Positions 1 to 11,955 of a DNA stretch of 64,000 bases are shown here, piece after piece. Every line of letters begins with the position of its first letter. Positions within the stretch are counted from its first letter, which is position 1. The position numbers and the translations under genes were made by a program. The notes below the pieces were generated by a model that saw only the letters and a program-made list of their open reading frames with translations, was not told the DNA's origin and did not search any database. Origin of the DNA: Macrotrachela quadricornifera (lineage: Eukaryota > Rotifera > Eurotatoria > Philodinida > Philodinidae); contig JAJEKB010021235.1 in NCBI GenBank assembly GCA_022393335.1, positions 1-64,000 of the forward strand, read 5' to 3'.

Positions 1-2212
1 GTTTGTACAGATCGTCTAAAATCAAAAGAAATTTTGAAATTTAATACGGCTTTCTTTTTTCTTTACTTAAGACTAAGTTTTTGTAATGCAGCTAATATAT
101 GTTGTTTTATAAGTGTATCTGATGGTTCAGAAATAGCTACTTTTTGCATACAAATAATTAAAGATTCATTTGGTGATAAATAATTTCGACCTTAAAAATA
201 ATATTAATTTATATTGAAATAATTTAGTTTTTTTTTCTTACCTCTTCTTAATGAAGCAATAGTATTAATTAAACGAGCCCATTCTTCTTTAACATAATAT
301 GTATCTCCACCAGTTGATGATGATAATTGTTTAATAATTTTTGTTTGTTGTTCAGTATCAGAACGACAACCAAGTAAATCACAACCAATATAACATTCGA
401 GCATTTTTTCACGTTTAAAATCTGTTCTAGCTTTTGTTAATTTCCAACGTAATGCTTGAAGTAATAGAGCTTTTTCACGTGGACTTGTTGACATATGTAC
501 AACATCTCGTTTTATTTTACTATAATCTAATTTTTCTATAAATGGATCATCAATTCTATAATCAAAAAAAAAATAATCTATTAGAAGTTATATTTTCATA
601 TCTTTTAATTAATTTCTCTACTTCATATTTTATACTAGTTTTTTTTTGCCTCATTATATTATATCTTCAAAGAACTTTTTTTATCACGAAATATTCTTAC
701 CCTAATCGATTAGAATCTGATAAATTAAGTATTGATTCTTGTAATCTTGTTAAACCAAGTCGTGCACATACATTATCAATATATTCATTGGTAATAGTTC
801 TTCCTACAATAGCTTGTTGTAGTGTTTCTACTAATTCCATTGTTATATCTTTAAAAAATAAAGATAAATTAAAGCAAGAATAAAAAAAAATACATATATA
901 ACTTACTAATTATATTACAATAATCTGTACTAATATGTCTAATTTGTCTATTTGTTTCTCTATTTCGATATTTAAGTTCTTCATTTTCATTATTTAATTG
1001 TATTAATATATGTGAGGCACGATCACCATTTTGTAATAATTCAACAAGACTTGGTAATGATCGATTTGAAAGAATCCAATCAAGAAAATTTGATACTTTT
1101 TTATGTAATTCTTTTGGCCAATCATTCTAATTAAAATAGAAAAGAAAAAGAATTTATAAAATGAAAAAAGAAAAAAAAAGGAAATTTAAAATACAAACTG
1201 AAAATAAATCTTGAAATGACGGATGTTTTTCTGGTGCTGTAACATATGGTAAAGCAAATAAAGGTAATATTTCACTTGTTTGTGATATTGTTTGACCTTT
1301 AATTGACTCAATATATGCTCGAAATATTTGCATATTTTCTTGAGTTCTTTCATCATTCTAAACAACGAAAAATATGTATGTTTTAATTGACTTTAACATT
1401 CAGTTTTAAGTGAGAAAACTCTTAAATTAAGCTATCCTGTTTATTCGACTGAAGTTATACGGGTTATCTCGAAAGCTTCTTACTATGCAAGCGCTTTTTG
1501 ATCAAAGAATTAATTGTTTAAAATTGAAAATTTAAGAAAATCGGAAATTAAAATGCCTTGTTAAAAATTAAAAAGACTTCCATAAATACATTTTATAGAG
1601 TAATTTCTACTGTATAGTTCAATATATAAGTATAGGGGTACTTGTTTGTTATCGCCCCGTAATAATTGAGGATGAGGACGAGTGCAGCCTCACATCCGCA
1701 ACTGAGGGTATGAGACTACATTTATTCTCATTCTCAATTATTGCGGGGCAATAACAAACAAGTACCAATTTTTTGAAATATTTTGTAAAAATTAATTACT
1801 TCATATGACATATTTGAACGTAAATAATAAATAGCAAAATGAGTATAAATTAAAAATTCAAGTGATTTTAATGATGAATCATTATCAATAATATGTGATG
1901 GAATATGTTCTGACCAAAGTTGAAAAAATTCTTCTCGATTACCATTATCTAAATGTTTTAACATTTCTTCCTAATTAAACAAAAAAACAAAAATAAGAAA
2001 AAAAGAATATTTGTTTTTAATAAATAAAATACTTTGAATAATTTATATTTTTCTTTTTCCTTTTCATATAAATTTTCATGGGTAGTTTTATTAATTGGTT
2101 CTTTACGATTTTGACGTTCGTTATAAAATGTATCAACTGTCTTTGTATAACCTTTATAATCAAGATATTCATTTATAATATCATTAATACGAAAATCAAT
2201 TGATTGAGACAT
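1..2212 (-). CDS. ARMC9: ARMC9 homologue (LisH/armadillo protein), 3' end cut by the window
   Basis: ARMC9 is a basal-body/ciliary-tip protein of vertebrates linked to Joubert syndrome. The model has at least seven exons plus the start of another at the window edge. Exon 1 (2033-2212) starts at the ATG at 2212 and gives a LisH helix (NDIINEYLDYKGYTKTVDTF). Exon 2 (1800-1970) carries the segment FFQLWSEHIPSHI, followed by LEFLIYTHFAIYYL. The exon starting at 1357 contains QTSEILPLFALPYV and HPSFQDLF. The exon around 204-530 contains LLLQALRWKLT and WARLINTIASL. The exon at 1-190 contains LAALQKLSLK. All line up in order with human ARMC9 from memory. Exons 1 and 2 join in phase 0. The protein runs off the left edge inside the armadillo region. 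It faces the unrecognised gene at 2530, so a shared promoter is likely. A foldback repeat sits in intron 2. Confidence 0.93.
1637..1766. repeat. 130-bp foldback (MITE-like) element in ARMC9 intron 2
   Basis: Two 34-nt arms (1637-1670 and 1733-1766) are inverted copies with only two mismatches, both transitions. The termini read GGTACTTGTTTGTTAT and its complement. The loop of about 60 nt is more GC-rich than the surrounding intron. On the gene strand the element begins about 33 nt after the inferred splice donor at 1799, and its terminal GGTACTT could act as a cryptic donor. No target-site duplication is obvious. Confidence 0.8.
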
Positions 2213-2529
2213 TTGATTTTTTCAATAGAAGATTTCATTGATTTTTTTTTGTCCTTGTTAATCCTAAGCAAGTATTTAGAATTGTTACTATGACAATACC
2301 TCAATAGATATTCTTTTCTAATGACATCTATATTTCAAAAAAACAAATTTCTTTTAAATTCAAACAAAATAAAATTTGATTTAATATATATAATTTAAAT
2401 GAAAGAAATGAATTTATTTTATTAAAAGAATTTTATTAATTGTCAACGGCGGCATTCAATGAGACAAAGATCTTTGTTTTAGAACTGAAAATTGAATCGA
2501 TTATGAATTTCAATTGACATTTGTTGATC
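2213..2529. promoter_or_regulatory. Head-to-head intergenic region, probable bidirectional promoter
   Basis: These 317 AT-rich bases separate the start codons of ARMC9 (minus) and the gene at 2530 (plus). No TATA box or other defined motif can be assigned. The promoter role is inferred only from divergent gene arrangement. Confidence 0.45.
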
Positions 2530-4169
2530 ATGCTTCGTCCACCATCAGCAATTCGTTCAAGGTATATTAGTCTTATCAATCTATATTCATGATTTTTTAT
2601 ATATTTTAGTGGTCTACGACCACCAGCTTCAAGTGGTCTTCGACCACCAATGCCTATGTCTCAACAGCAACAACATCCAATTCGACGAGTTGCACCGTAA
2701 ATTTTATTTCTATATATTAAAATAAAAATTTCTATTTTTATATTTTAGTCAACCATCACCAGCTTCATATCAACAAGCAAAGTAAGATATTTAATATTTA
2801 TTTTTAATGAAAAAAAAAAAATCATATCTATAAATAGAACAATTCATCGACAAACAAGTCGTCCAACAATGAATTCAACACGTGAACCACCTGTTCAATC
2901 ACGACCGTAATAATAAAATATAATTCATATATTTATTTTAAAAATGAATTATTATTTCTATTTCTAGATCAATATTTCCACGTAATCAAGCGCATACACC
3001 AATGCCATCAGCTGCTCGTCGTACATCAATTGGTGGTGCTAATTCACGTCCATCAAATATTCAGTAAGATATTATTCTATATAAAAGTACTTTTTATTCT
3101 TATGTGTTTTTTGTTTTCTTTTAGTAAACAACATGAACAATATGGTGATGAAAATGTTATACCAACAAATTATTCAATAAAACAAGCATGCGAGTAAGAA
3201 ATTTATATAATTAATAAACAAAAAAAAATTTCTTTGTTATTTAGTCGTCTTGGTTATGATTATCGTTATTTAATGGAAGAAAAACGGCGAATTGGTTATA
3301 CAGGACCTGGATTAAGTATATTTTTATAATTAATTTTAATATATTTAATAATTTTCTTAAAATATTAGTTGTTCCTGAAAGAACTGAAGTTGATGAAATT
3401 CTTTTAAAAAATATTGATGTACCATTTGGTATTTGGTTATATAAATATGTTCGACTTTATGTAGGCTTTCTTTTTTTAATGATTTCTATTGCTTTTATAC
3501 CTGTTTTTTTTTCAATATAGCCAGGTGAACCATTAGCAGAAAATTTAAATGAACGACAATTTGTTCCTGAAAGATTAGATCAAAATGAAACTTTAAATAT
3601 TGTTCGACCAACAAATCGTACTCAACGACAAACAACACGTATTCTTGATGTAAATATAAACAAATATTTTTAAAAATTTAATTTAAATATATATTTTTAT
3701 TTATTAGTTATTTGGTGATAAAAGTAATACGTTAACATCTTCAACAGAAAATACAAATGAAATAATAGCAAAATCTCAAATGCCACCACCACCAGCACCG
3801 CCATCATCAATAAATGAATTTCGATTTGCTCGTTCAACAACCGTCTTAGCAATAAATGATGAAGTTAATCGATCACCACGTCGTTTACCACATCATCATA
3901 ATAATAATAATCAACAACAATTATCAACATCAATATTAAAACGATCACAAACACAAATTCTTAATGCAAAATTAGATAATGAATCATTTGATCGTGATGC
4001 ACAAATACGTATACGTGAATTAAAATGTTCAGCTATAGGACAAGAATTTATGGAACAATTAGAACATCTTCGTTCAATTGATGATCCAGATTTATTTACA
4101 ATTAAAATATCTATGTTTGATGCAGCTATACAAAGAATTGAAAAGATTATTAGTATGCTTCATATTTGA
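2530..4169 (+). CDS. Unrecognised multi-exon protein with proline/arginine-rich N-terminus
   Basis: Not recognised. The ATG at 2530 opens a first exon (MLRPPSAIRS) followed by about eight short exons joined by introns of roughly 50-60 nt. The N-terminus has repeated (S)GLRPP units (SSGLRPPASSGLRPP), then Gln runs and basic, Ser/Thr-rich sequence. A middle conserved-looking block contains DRLGYDYRYLMEEKRR, IGYTGPGL, VPFGIWLYKYVRLY and PGEPLAENLNERQFVPERLD. The last exon (about 3709-4169) has a PPPPAP stretch, a basic linker, and a helical C-terminus (IRIRELKCSAIGQEFMEQLE; AAIQRIEKIISMLHI). It stops at 4167-4169. The head-to-head position with ARMC9 suggests, but does not show, a cilium-related role. 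No membrane segment or signal peptide is visible. Confidence 0.8.
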
Positions 4170-5396
4170 TTGTATTTATTTGTGTTTGATATTTTTCTGT
4201 ATGTGTATAAAGATTGATCATCATATTAATAATAATTGACTATAGAAGTTTTTTTCAGATAATTATATATATTAAACAAAAACACGTAATTTTATATATT
4301 TTTTAAATAAGATGATATATCATGATGAACAAATGTATTAAATTAATATCTTCTAGGAAAATAGACTTTTACAGAAGAATTAATACACATTCATTTCAAT
4401 GAGAGTGCGTTTCTACAGATACCAGACACTGTGTAAAATATCTACATTTTTTGTATGGTCTACAAAAATCAGTAGTATATTATATTTTAAAATAAAAAAA
4501 AGTATGGCACTCAGAACGACATTCTGTTTTTATGGAAAAGGTTTCAGCTTAATTAGAAGCATCATATCAAAGAAATGTCGACGATTGCGTATAAGAACCA
4601 CATTCTAAAACAAATCAGTTTATGATTAAATCTGTATCTAAGGAAAGAACCTTTTGAGGTTTCACAGGAATCTATTGAACTTAAGAAAGATTAAATCTGT
4701 TTCAAGATTGATGAATTTGTACGAAAATTTCAAAAGTTCTTCTTTCGAATACCAGTTCGATAATAAATCAATTCTTTTTTAGAGCATAATATTCTCATAA
4801 CATCTTACTAAAACGAAAAATATTTATTCCACTATTGCTTTGTATACACCAGTGTCTGATGTTAGTCACTTTTTTTTGTGACCCGGCTCGATCTGAGGTC
4901 TGATCCAACCCGTGTCGAACACTGGTGTATATATATGTTAGTTCTCAATTGGTATGTGCAATATATACTATTGACTATCATAGATCGTTTCATCCGATAA
5001 AAGAATAAAAAATTTACGCTATCCTTACTAACATTCTCTAGTTTGTTCTTTAATAAAAAAAATACCCATTTTCTAATGATAACGAGGATCGTTTTATCTT
5101 TGTATACATCTTTATGATATACAACGATGTCAATAGTGATTAATTGCTTATTCAATTTGATAAATATAACATCTATTCAACTAATATGACTAATTATTTT
5201 TATCTGTCTAACTCAAAATATAAAACACAAATTTCAATATTTCCATTGATATTATCTTACACAACGAAAACTTCCTAGAAGAAAATCTCTCTCACAAATA
5301 CAAATACAATCAATCATTTGATTTATTCCTTTTTGTTTTCATTTCTATTATCTTCTCTATTCTTAAAAATATTTGTCAATACTTTTAGTCTTTTAG
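4170..5396. other. Intergenic, holds one small inverted-repeat element
   Basis: AT-rich sequence with only short chance ORFs and no splice-linked coding. The 88-bp element at 4843-4930 is the only structure seen. The stretch just before 5397 is presumably the promoter of the coiled-coil gene. Confidence 0.6.
4843..4930. repeat. 88-bp TA-flanked miniature inverted-repeat element
   Basis: The ends read TACACCAGTGT at the left and ACACTGGTGTA at the right, a perfect inverted repeat, each preceded or followed by TA. An inner pair (GTCAC, T-run, GTGAC) lies near the left end. The interior is GC-richer than the flanks. TA flanks fit Tc1/mariner-type insertion; the family assignment is inference. 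Confidence 0.7.
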
Positions 5397-5843
5397 ATGA
5401 ATATCAATTCAACAGTATCTTCTAATATTATTCAAACAGTAAAATGTGAACCTGATCATAATACTATTAATCATATTAAAAATGATTATATTCAACAAAA
5501 ACAAGAATTTGAACAAGAAATAACTCGATTACATAAAACATATAATGAACAAATATGTAAACTTTGTAATGAATTAGAAAAATCCTCAACATCATTACAT
5601 CAATATAAATTAGAACTTGATTCAATGCGAATAACACTTAATATAAAAGATAAACAAATAAAAACTAAAAATAAACATAGATTTTCTAATGAAGATTTAA
5701 AAGCAAAAAATATTCAATTAAATACTGAAAATAAACAATTAAAAAGAGAATTATCATTATTGACAACTAAATATCAAACATTATTTAATGAAATAGAAGA
5801 TGCTCGACAATATCTATTAAATACAATTGCAAATTTAGATTAG
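5397..5843 (+). CDS. Single-exon coiled-coil protein, 148 aa
   Basis: No family recognised. The ORF is uninterrupted from ATG to TAG. After about 25 residues the sequence becomes highly charged with regular hydrophobic spacing (for example QEFEQEITRLHKTYNEQI and ENKQLKRELSLLTTKY), predicting a coiled coil over roughly residues 30-145. There are few prolines after the N-terminus. It has the same codon style as neighbouring genes. No catalytic motif, signal peptide or membrane segment is present. It could be a cytoskeletal or centrosomal adaptor, but that is only a guess from the coiled coil. Confidence 0.7.
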   Translation: MNINSTVSSNIIQTVKCEPDHNTINHIKNDYIQQKQEFEQEITRLHKTYNEQICKLCNELEKSSTSLHQYKLELDSMRITLNIKDKQIKTKNKHRFSNEDLKAKNIQLNTENKQLKRELSLLTTKYQTLFNEIEDARQYLLNTIANLD

Positions 5844-6696
5844 TTTCTTTCCTTTTTTTTGTGTTAGAAACAAATTGAACGTTTTTGTTGGTTTTGTTAA
5901 AATAAATTTTGAACAGTTGATATAAAATCAATATTTTATCAAGTCGAATAGAAAGTTCAATTCCATTTTGATGAATTATATTTGTCATGTAATTATGTAC
6001 TCATTTAACAATAACAAAAGAATTAAAACATACTCAATTTTAATTAATATAATAAATAGTTTGTTTTAAACTCAAATATTAATACGATTGCTTATTCTAT
6101 TGATGTTGTCATTTTTGTATTGATTGAGAACAAACTATTTTTTGTAAATATGAATCTAATACATGCACACAAACAGAGAAAATAAGACCAGAGCAGCATT
6201 AAAATAGAACAAAGAGGAAGCAAGAAACAAAAGTACAAATACGTATGTGTCTGATAAATGTTCTTTATCAAAGCGACAAAGAGTGATGATGAATGAAATT
6301 CATCACAGCGATATTTAACTATTTATCACAAGTACCTAGCGTGATACAACACGTTTGCGTAGAATCACAATTTAGTTACATACAATTGTCTACGTGCTGT
6401 ATCATTCATTTTGAGAATGATCATAAGATTATATGTCCGTTTTTTTTTCAATGCACTGGAGTCTTTAATCATAATGTAATTTAACAGGTTATATATTTGC
6501 GAATTTTCATACGCAATTCCTTGAAAATGAAATCTTTTCATGTTCAATAATAGTTAAATATATATACATGTGCTGCCTCTACTAATGTCCGATTAGTCAA
6601 CCAATATCTCCATTCTTTAATTTATTTAATTCATTTACTTTTTTCACTATATAGATTTACTATTCAGCATAAAATTTAATCTTAATCTAGATAATT
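5844..6696. other. Intergenic, nothing recognised
   Basis: AT-rich spacer between two plus-strand genes. Two overlapping short ORFs near 6293-6547 on opposite strands have no coding character. Confidence 0.6.
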
Positions 6697-8112
6697 ATGT
6701 CATCAATATCATCTTATCGTCGGCCTATCACATCAAATTATCTTGAAATTTGTATTAGTAGCGTTGGTTATCAAACAGAACCTCATACTTTATTGTAAGT
6801 GATTATTTCTAGATTTTTGTAAAAATATTTCTATACATATCTAGAACATATTTTGAACAATTTGGTAGTATAAAACATTATAATTTCACTTCACCAACTG
6901 GTGGTGGTTTTGTTTTTATTACTTATGAAAATCCCAAAAGTGTTGATCGATGTATGGCTAGTCGACCACATCGACTTGATGGTCGACATTTGTAAATATT
7001 ATCAAATTTTGATAATATAAGAAAAAAAAATTTTTTTTTTTTCTTAATTTATTTAGATATGTTAAACGTGCTATACCTTTTAATTCCGAATATCCACGTG
7101 AACATATAGATTCTACACGTGATATAATGATTATTAATGATTCTTTAAATATTAATGAAGAATTTTTAAAAGAATTACGTCAATATTTTTCTTCATATGG
7201 AACTTTATACGCTTGTAAATATTGTCATGAGACAAATTTTGAATATATACTTGTTGAATTTGCTGATTATGGTAAATGAATATACACAAAAAGAAAAAGA
7301 AATTATATTTATAATAGATAATCATTATGTTTTTTTTTATTTCTTCATTTAGATCAAGTTGATCGAATTATTCTTGATAAACCACATTATTTTAATAAAC
7401 ATGAATTAAATATAATGAAAAATATATCATCAAATAAAATTTTAATGAATATAAAATATTCTTCAAAAGATAATTCATTAATTTTAAATGATTCTATTGA
7501 TATTGATGATGATCATAAATTTTTAAAATTTGAATTAAATTATAAAAAAAAAATTTCGGAACAAGATAATTATATTACTGAAATTAATTTAGAAAGTGAA
7601 GTTTTTCGTCTTGAAAATGTTTTTAAAAAACTTAATGAAGATTTTTCTATTAAACGTAAACAACTTGAAGATGATTGTTGTGAACAATTACGAAAACTTA
7701 ATGAAAATGCTGATAAAACACATCGATTACAACAAGATCTTGAACAAGGTAAATATTTATATTACTATTTTCTCTAATCTTATCTATTAATTTTCTCTTA
7801 TATATTTTAGAATATGCGAAATTATTAGTAGAATATGAATCACTTAAACATGAAAATGAAACATTAAATGAACAGTATTTAATGAGTGAATTAGAAAATT
7901 TTGAAATAACATCATATTATGAACAAATTCTTGCAGAAGAAAAAGATAAAGTAACTCAATATGAAGCTGAATATACACAAAAACTTCAATTTTTATATGC
8001 AAATGATTCATCACCACCACCATCATCTCCTTGTCTTAGAAGTATTTCACGAACTTCAACATCTCCATTACCACCTGCTATACCTGATGATGATGATGAT
8101 AATAATAATTGA
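6697..8112 (+). CDS. Tandem-RRM RNA-binding protein with coiled-coil C-terminus
   Basis: Five exons from ATG 6697 to TGA 8110-8112, joined by introns of about 50-60 nt. RRM1 (about residues 15-90) has an RNP2-like strand (LEICISSV) and an RNP1-like strand (GGGFVFITYENP), the order seen in hnRNP A/B and Musashi-type proteins. RRM2 (about residues 100-185) is more divergent (DIMIINDSL, then FSSYGTLYACKYC, then YILVEFADYDQVDRIIL). The second half is not Gly-rich as in hnRNP A. It is a long charged coiled coil (about residues 210-330), then a Ser/Pro segment and an Asp/Asn tail (DDDDDNNN). A role in mRNA binding is inferred from the RRMs; dimerisation is inferred from the coiled coil. I cannot assign an orthologue. 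Confidence 0.85.
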
Positions 8113-11100
8113 AAAAATAACTTTGATATTTTGTTTATTTTTGTTATTAATTAGATATTGAATATTTGTTACATTTTTTTTTTCTTTCAGTTATTTTTTG
8201 TGATTGTCTTATTCATCATTTGTTTTCATAGTAAGAATGCTAGAAAACATATTTACATAAATAGAAATAAACTATATTTATTGAAAGATCAAATTATTAA
8301 AAATCTTATTATTTAATTTAATTTTATTCGATTCGTTCTTTTTTCTTTAGAGATGATTAAAAGTAATAGAAACATTTCTTGTAGTATATTGAATTAATAA
8401 ATTATTCATATAAAAATTTAATTTTCTAAATCTTCTCATAAATTTTGATATTCATTTCGACAACTTTTATGTAACAAGGAATCAGACTTTTTCCTTTATG
8501 AATAAATATGTTATTGCATCATTAACAAATTTTGTAGAAAGCAATGATAAAAATTGAAGAAACATATTTCGATTTTGTTTTTTAAATTAAATATTAAATG
8601 AAATAAGAATGAAACATCTTTACAAAATCTACAAAGAATTTTCATTATGATAATAGAAAAATCTTTTTTAATAAAATCTTTCAAATTTTCTTGATGAATA
8701 AAAATTTTGAATCAAATTGAAAATATTTCACCTATATCATAAAAAATTTTCTCTTACCTAACATTATTTAGCAGAGTTTGAGGCAAGACTGCTTTGAGGG
8801 TACATGCAAAACAACTTCCGTGAAATTTGTAAAAATGTTAATTTTCTTTCAACTTATTATTTAATTTTGCCTATGAAATATAGTATTTTTTTTTCTACTT
8901 TTTTATTATTGCTTTCTATTAAATTAGTCGTTAATATAAATTCATACTTGCACTCTAAAATATTGCAGCGTATTGTCCATGATAATTTATCCTATGAGAA
9001 AAAAATCTTAGCATCATTGAAATGAACGAAGATGAAGGTGAGTTTGATAAAACTGAAAAAGAAAATCAATTTCAATAATTTCTGTATAGAAGTAATAATA
9101 GAAAAAGAAATTCTGCTAGAAAATATTAATAGTTATTATAATGTCAACTAAGATTAACTGTCAATCAATTTTTCTTCGTCTTATAAATTACATTCAAGTC
9201 AGTATCTGTCTGTCAAAGAGATTCAATTAACAATATACTTTTTATTATGATTATATCATCATATGTTATATTACGTTCTATTTACTAAAAAGTTCTTTTT
9301 GCTTTCTTCATGTTTTCTATACATATAGGATTTTTGTTCTTCGAAGGATAATAAATATGTATCGATGATATGTCTACGTATGACTTAAGTTTATATTTCG
9401 ACTGAAATAAATAAACTTCTGGATAAACAACTCATGTTAAAATAATATTCTCAAATATCTGAACTTTTATTGCATTGCATCATATGACATTATAAGCGAT
9501 GATGTAAAATGAAATTAGAAGAAAATTAAAAAATACTTTTAAAATTTTTTCTAGGAGTCAAATGTAAGTATAGGTAAAATCTTGCTTTTTTTTAGAATGA
9601 TCATGAAACTTTAGTCATTTTTCGACATACCCACGGACAAAAAGACTTTAAGAAGGAGACCTCACAAACAGAATTTTTTATTTTTCATTCAATTTCAACC
9701 AAAAACTTCAGAACATATTAATCCAAACAAGAATAGATTAGGAGTAGAATATCTGTCCTAAATCTTCAATATACGAACGAGTTATAGTCAATTTATTGAC
9801 TAAAAGTATCCTGTACGTGAGCAAGACTATGAGCTAACATACTGCGATGATTATTAAATTCCGGAGCATTTTTTTAGAACTAGCGCGTGACGGACCTCGA
9901 TTTTTGAATTTCCCATTGTTTGTTTTTTAAAAAAACCTTTTTCAAGCAATTTTCGAATTCGGTAATCAAAATGAAAGACCGACGTTTTTATTATTTTCGC
10001 AGAAAAGAAATTCTAAGCAATACAATAAAAAAAAATCTATCATTCCAATATTGAGTCATTATTAAGAAGAGTTTGCTTGCATAAATAGTATACTCGAAAA
10101 AATTGAGTTTGAAAATAACACTAAATAAATTTTAGTTATCTTCTATTTCTTATCTTCAGTGTTAGTAGCATCTTAATGATTAGTATAAAAACGCTTAATT
10201 CAATGGTGATGCAAAACTGAAAAACTTGGAAAAATTTCGAAATTTCCTAAAAGAAACTATGATAGTAGAATCCATGCTTCTACCCATAAGTCCATCAGTA
10301 GCTGTTCGTCTTAGAAAAAGTTATATGGGCGAAATCATTTAATAGCTAGGTGACATCACAAAATTAAAACATGTATATCTTGACATAGTGGAATATCCTA
10401 AAGCTGATTTTTATATACTGTATGTATGTTAAAGTACTTTAGATATTCTGAAAAAATCACTCCTACATGTCTTTACCGGAAGGGATTATTACAAAGCTAA
10501 CATTAGTCAAGTGCCTTAAAAGAGGATATCGATTTCCGCTTAATAAGTTTTAGTTTTAAAAAACTCCAAATTAAGACAAAATTTTTAAAAATTAAATTAT
10601 GCATTTTGTAGTCTATTTAAAGGTTTTTAAAATCCTTACTTCAAGTTTTTTCGGGATATACATAAATTTTTCAAAAAATTCGATTTACTTTTCTTTAGCG
10701 ATGTGACGGAAGTAGAAATATACAAACGAAAAAATGTTCGTATAATTAAATAAAAAGTTCGAAACAAAATTAAAAAGGCACAACTTGCTTCTCAGAATTT
10801 TGAGATGCCGATAATACAAAAAATTCTTTTTGAGAACTTGAGTGAGTCTCTAGAGGATCGATTTTTATAAGGAAAATTTTTAGAATCCGATCTTGCTGAA
10901 AATTTTATCATAGATATAACTCGAACCCTAGAGTCTATTCTAAAATTTTTATAATTTTTTCTCATATTATTAGAGAGATACTCACTCATTACCTCTTAAT
11001 TAATTAATTAGCATCTAAAAGAGCAAGCATTCTTCCATATGCCTATGTTGAAAGGAGAGATTCCAGTGCATCTTTCTATGATAAAATTTAACTCCTATAT

Positions 11101-11204
11101 TTGTTTGAAAAATTGTGTTTTCTGAGTAGAGAAAAACTCTTAACTAAAATTACTTAATCTACTTGGTACTATAATTCTACTAAATTTCTAAATATTTTGT
11201 AAGA

Positions 11205-11955
11205 AACTTTAGTTCGATTAATAAAAAGTATGACTTATAAATTTAATATTTTTTGTATTTGTTTGTATTTCATGCTGATATGTTCTCTTATTTTTATATA
11301 CTATACGCTGATCATATATTTACTATTATAATCTTTTTGTATGTGTATATATATAATTTCAACTGAATTGATTGTCACATACTATTACAAACGTAACATT
11401 CATTTGTATATTAAACCCTGCTTCAGATATTTATTTTATGGTACGTATACATGACACTATGTACTTATATATTCTGGGATAACTTTTGACATTATGCGCT
11501 CTTTCTTGTATTGTGACATGTGGAGTTCACCGGTTGGTGTAGTGGTTATTTTCTCTCTATATCAACAGGTGAACTCCATATGTCATAATACAAGAAGGAA
11601 AACACAATATACAAAGTTATCTCAGAATAAGTAAGTACATAGTGTCATGTACACATACTATAAAATACATATATGAGAGAAGATTTAATGCAAAAACGAA
11701 AATTAAATTTGTATTAGTATATGAAAATCACCAGAGCTGAAACTATATATGTATACGAACAAAAAGATAAAAATCTAAGATATACACTATAGATCGAGAC
11801 CCACTAGAAGGTATAATAGTGGATAATATGACTAATCTATATTAGTCTATAGTATATACAAACGAAGAGAACATATCATCATGAAATAAAAATGAGTACA
11901 AAAAAACAACAAATTTTTAGTTACACCTTTAATTGATCGAGCTATAGTTTAAAAA
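11205..11955. repeat. About 750-bp foldback (near-palindromic) element
   Basis: The two halves are long inverted copies. The inner arms 11427-11540 and 11562-11674 share ATGACACTATGTACTTA and GGAGTTCACC with their complements. Similarity continues outward through segments such as TATTTCATGxTGATATGTTC and xAAACTxTAGxTCGAT to about 11205 and 11955. The loop is only about 22 nt. The right arm has an extra insertion of about 50 nt near 11793-11845. There is no coding potential. Outer limits are approximate because divergence grows outward. Confidence 0.8.

Noticed and set aside
1660..1745. Possible hammerhead ribozyme in the ARMC9 intron element
   Set aside because: Neither strand has the CTGATGA and GAAA core in the required order.
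8804..9025. 73-aa hydrophobic ORF
   Set aside because: Composition fits random AT-rich sequence; no family or neighbouring exon.
11535..11556. tRNA A-box-like sequence TGGTGTAGTGGTTA
   Set aside because: It lies in the loop of the foldback element; no B box, acceptor stem or anticodon arm follows.
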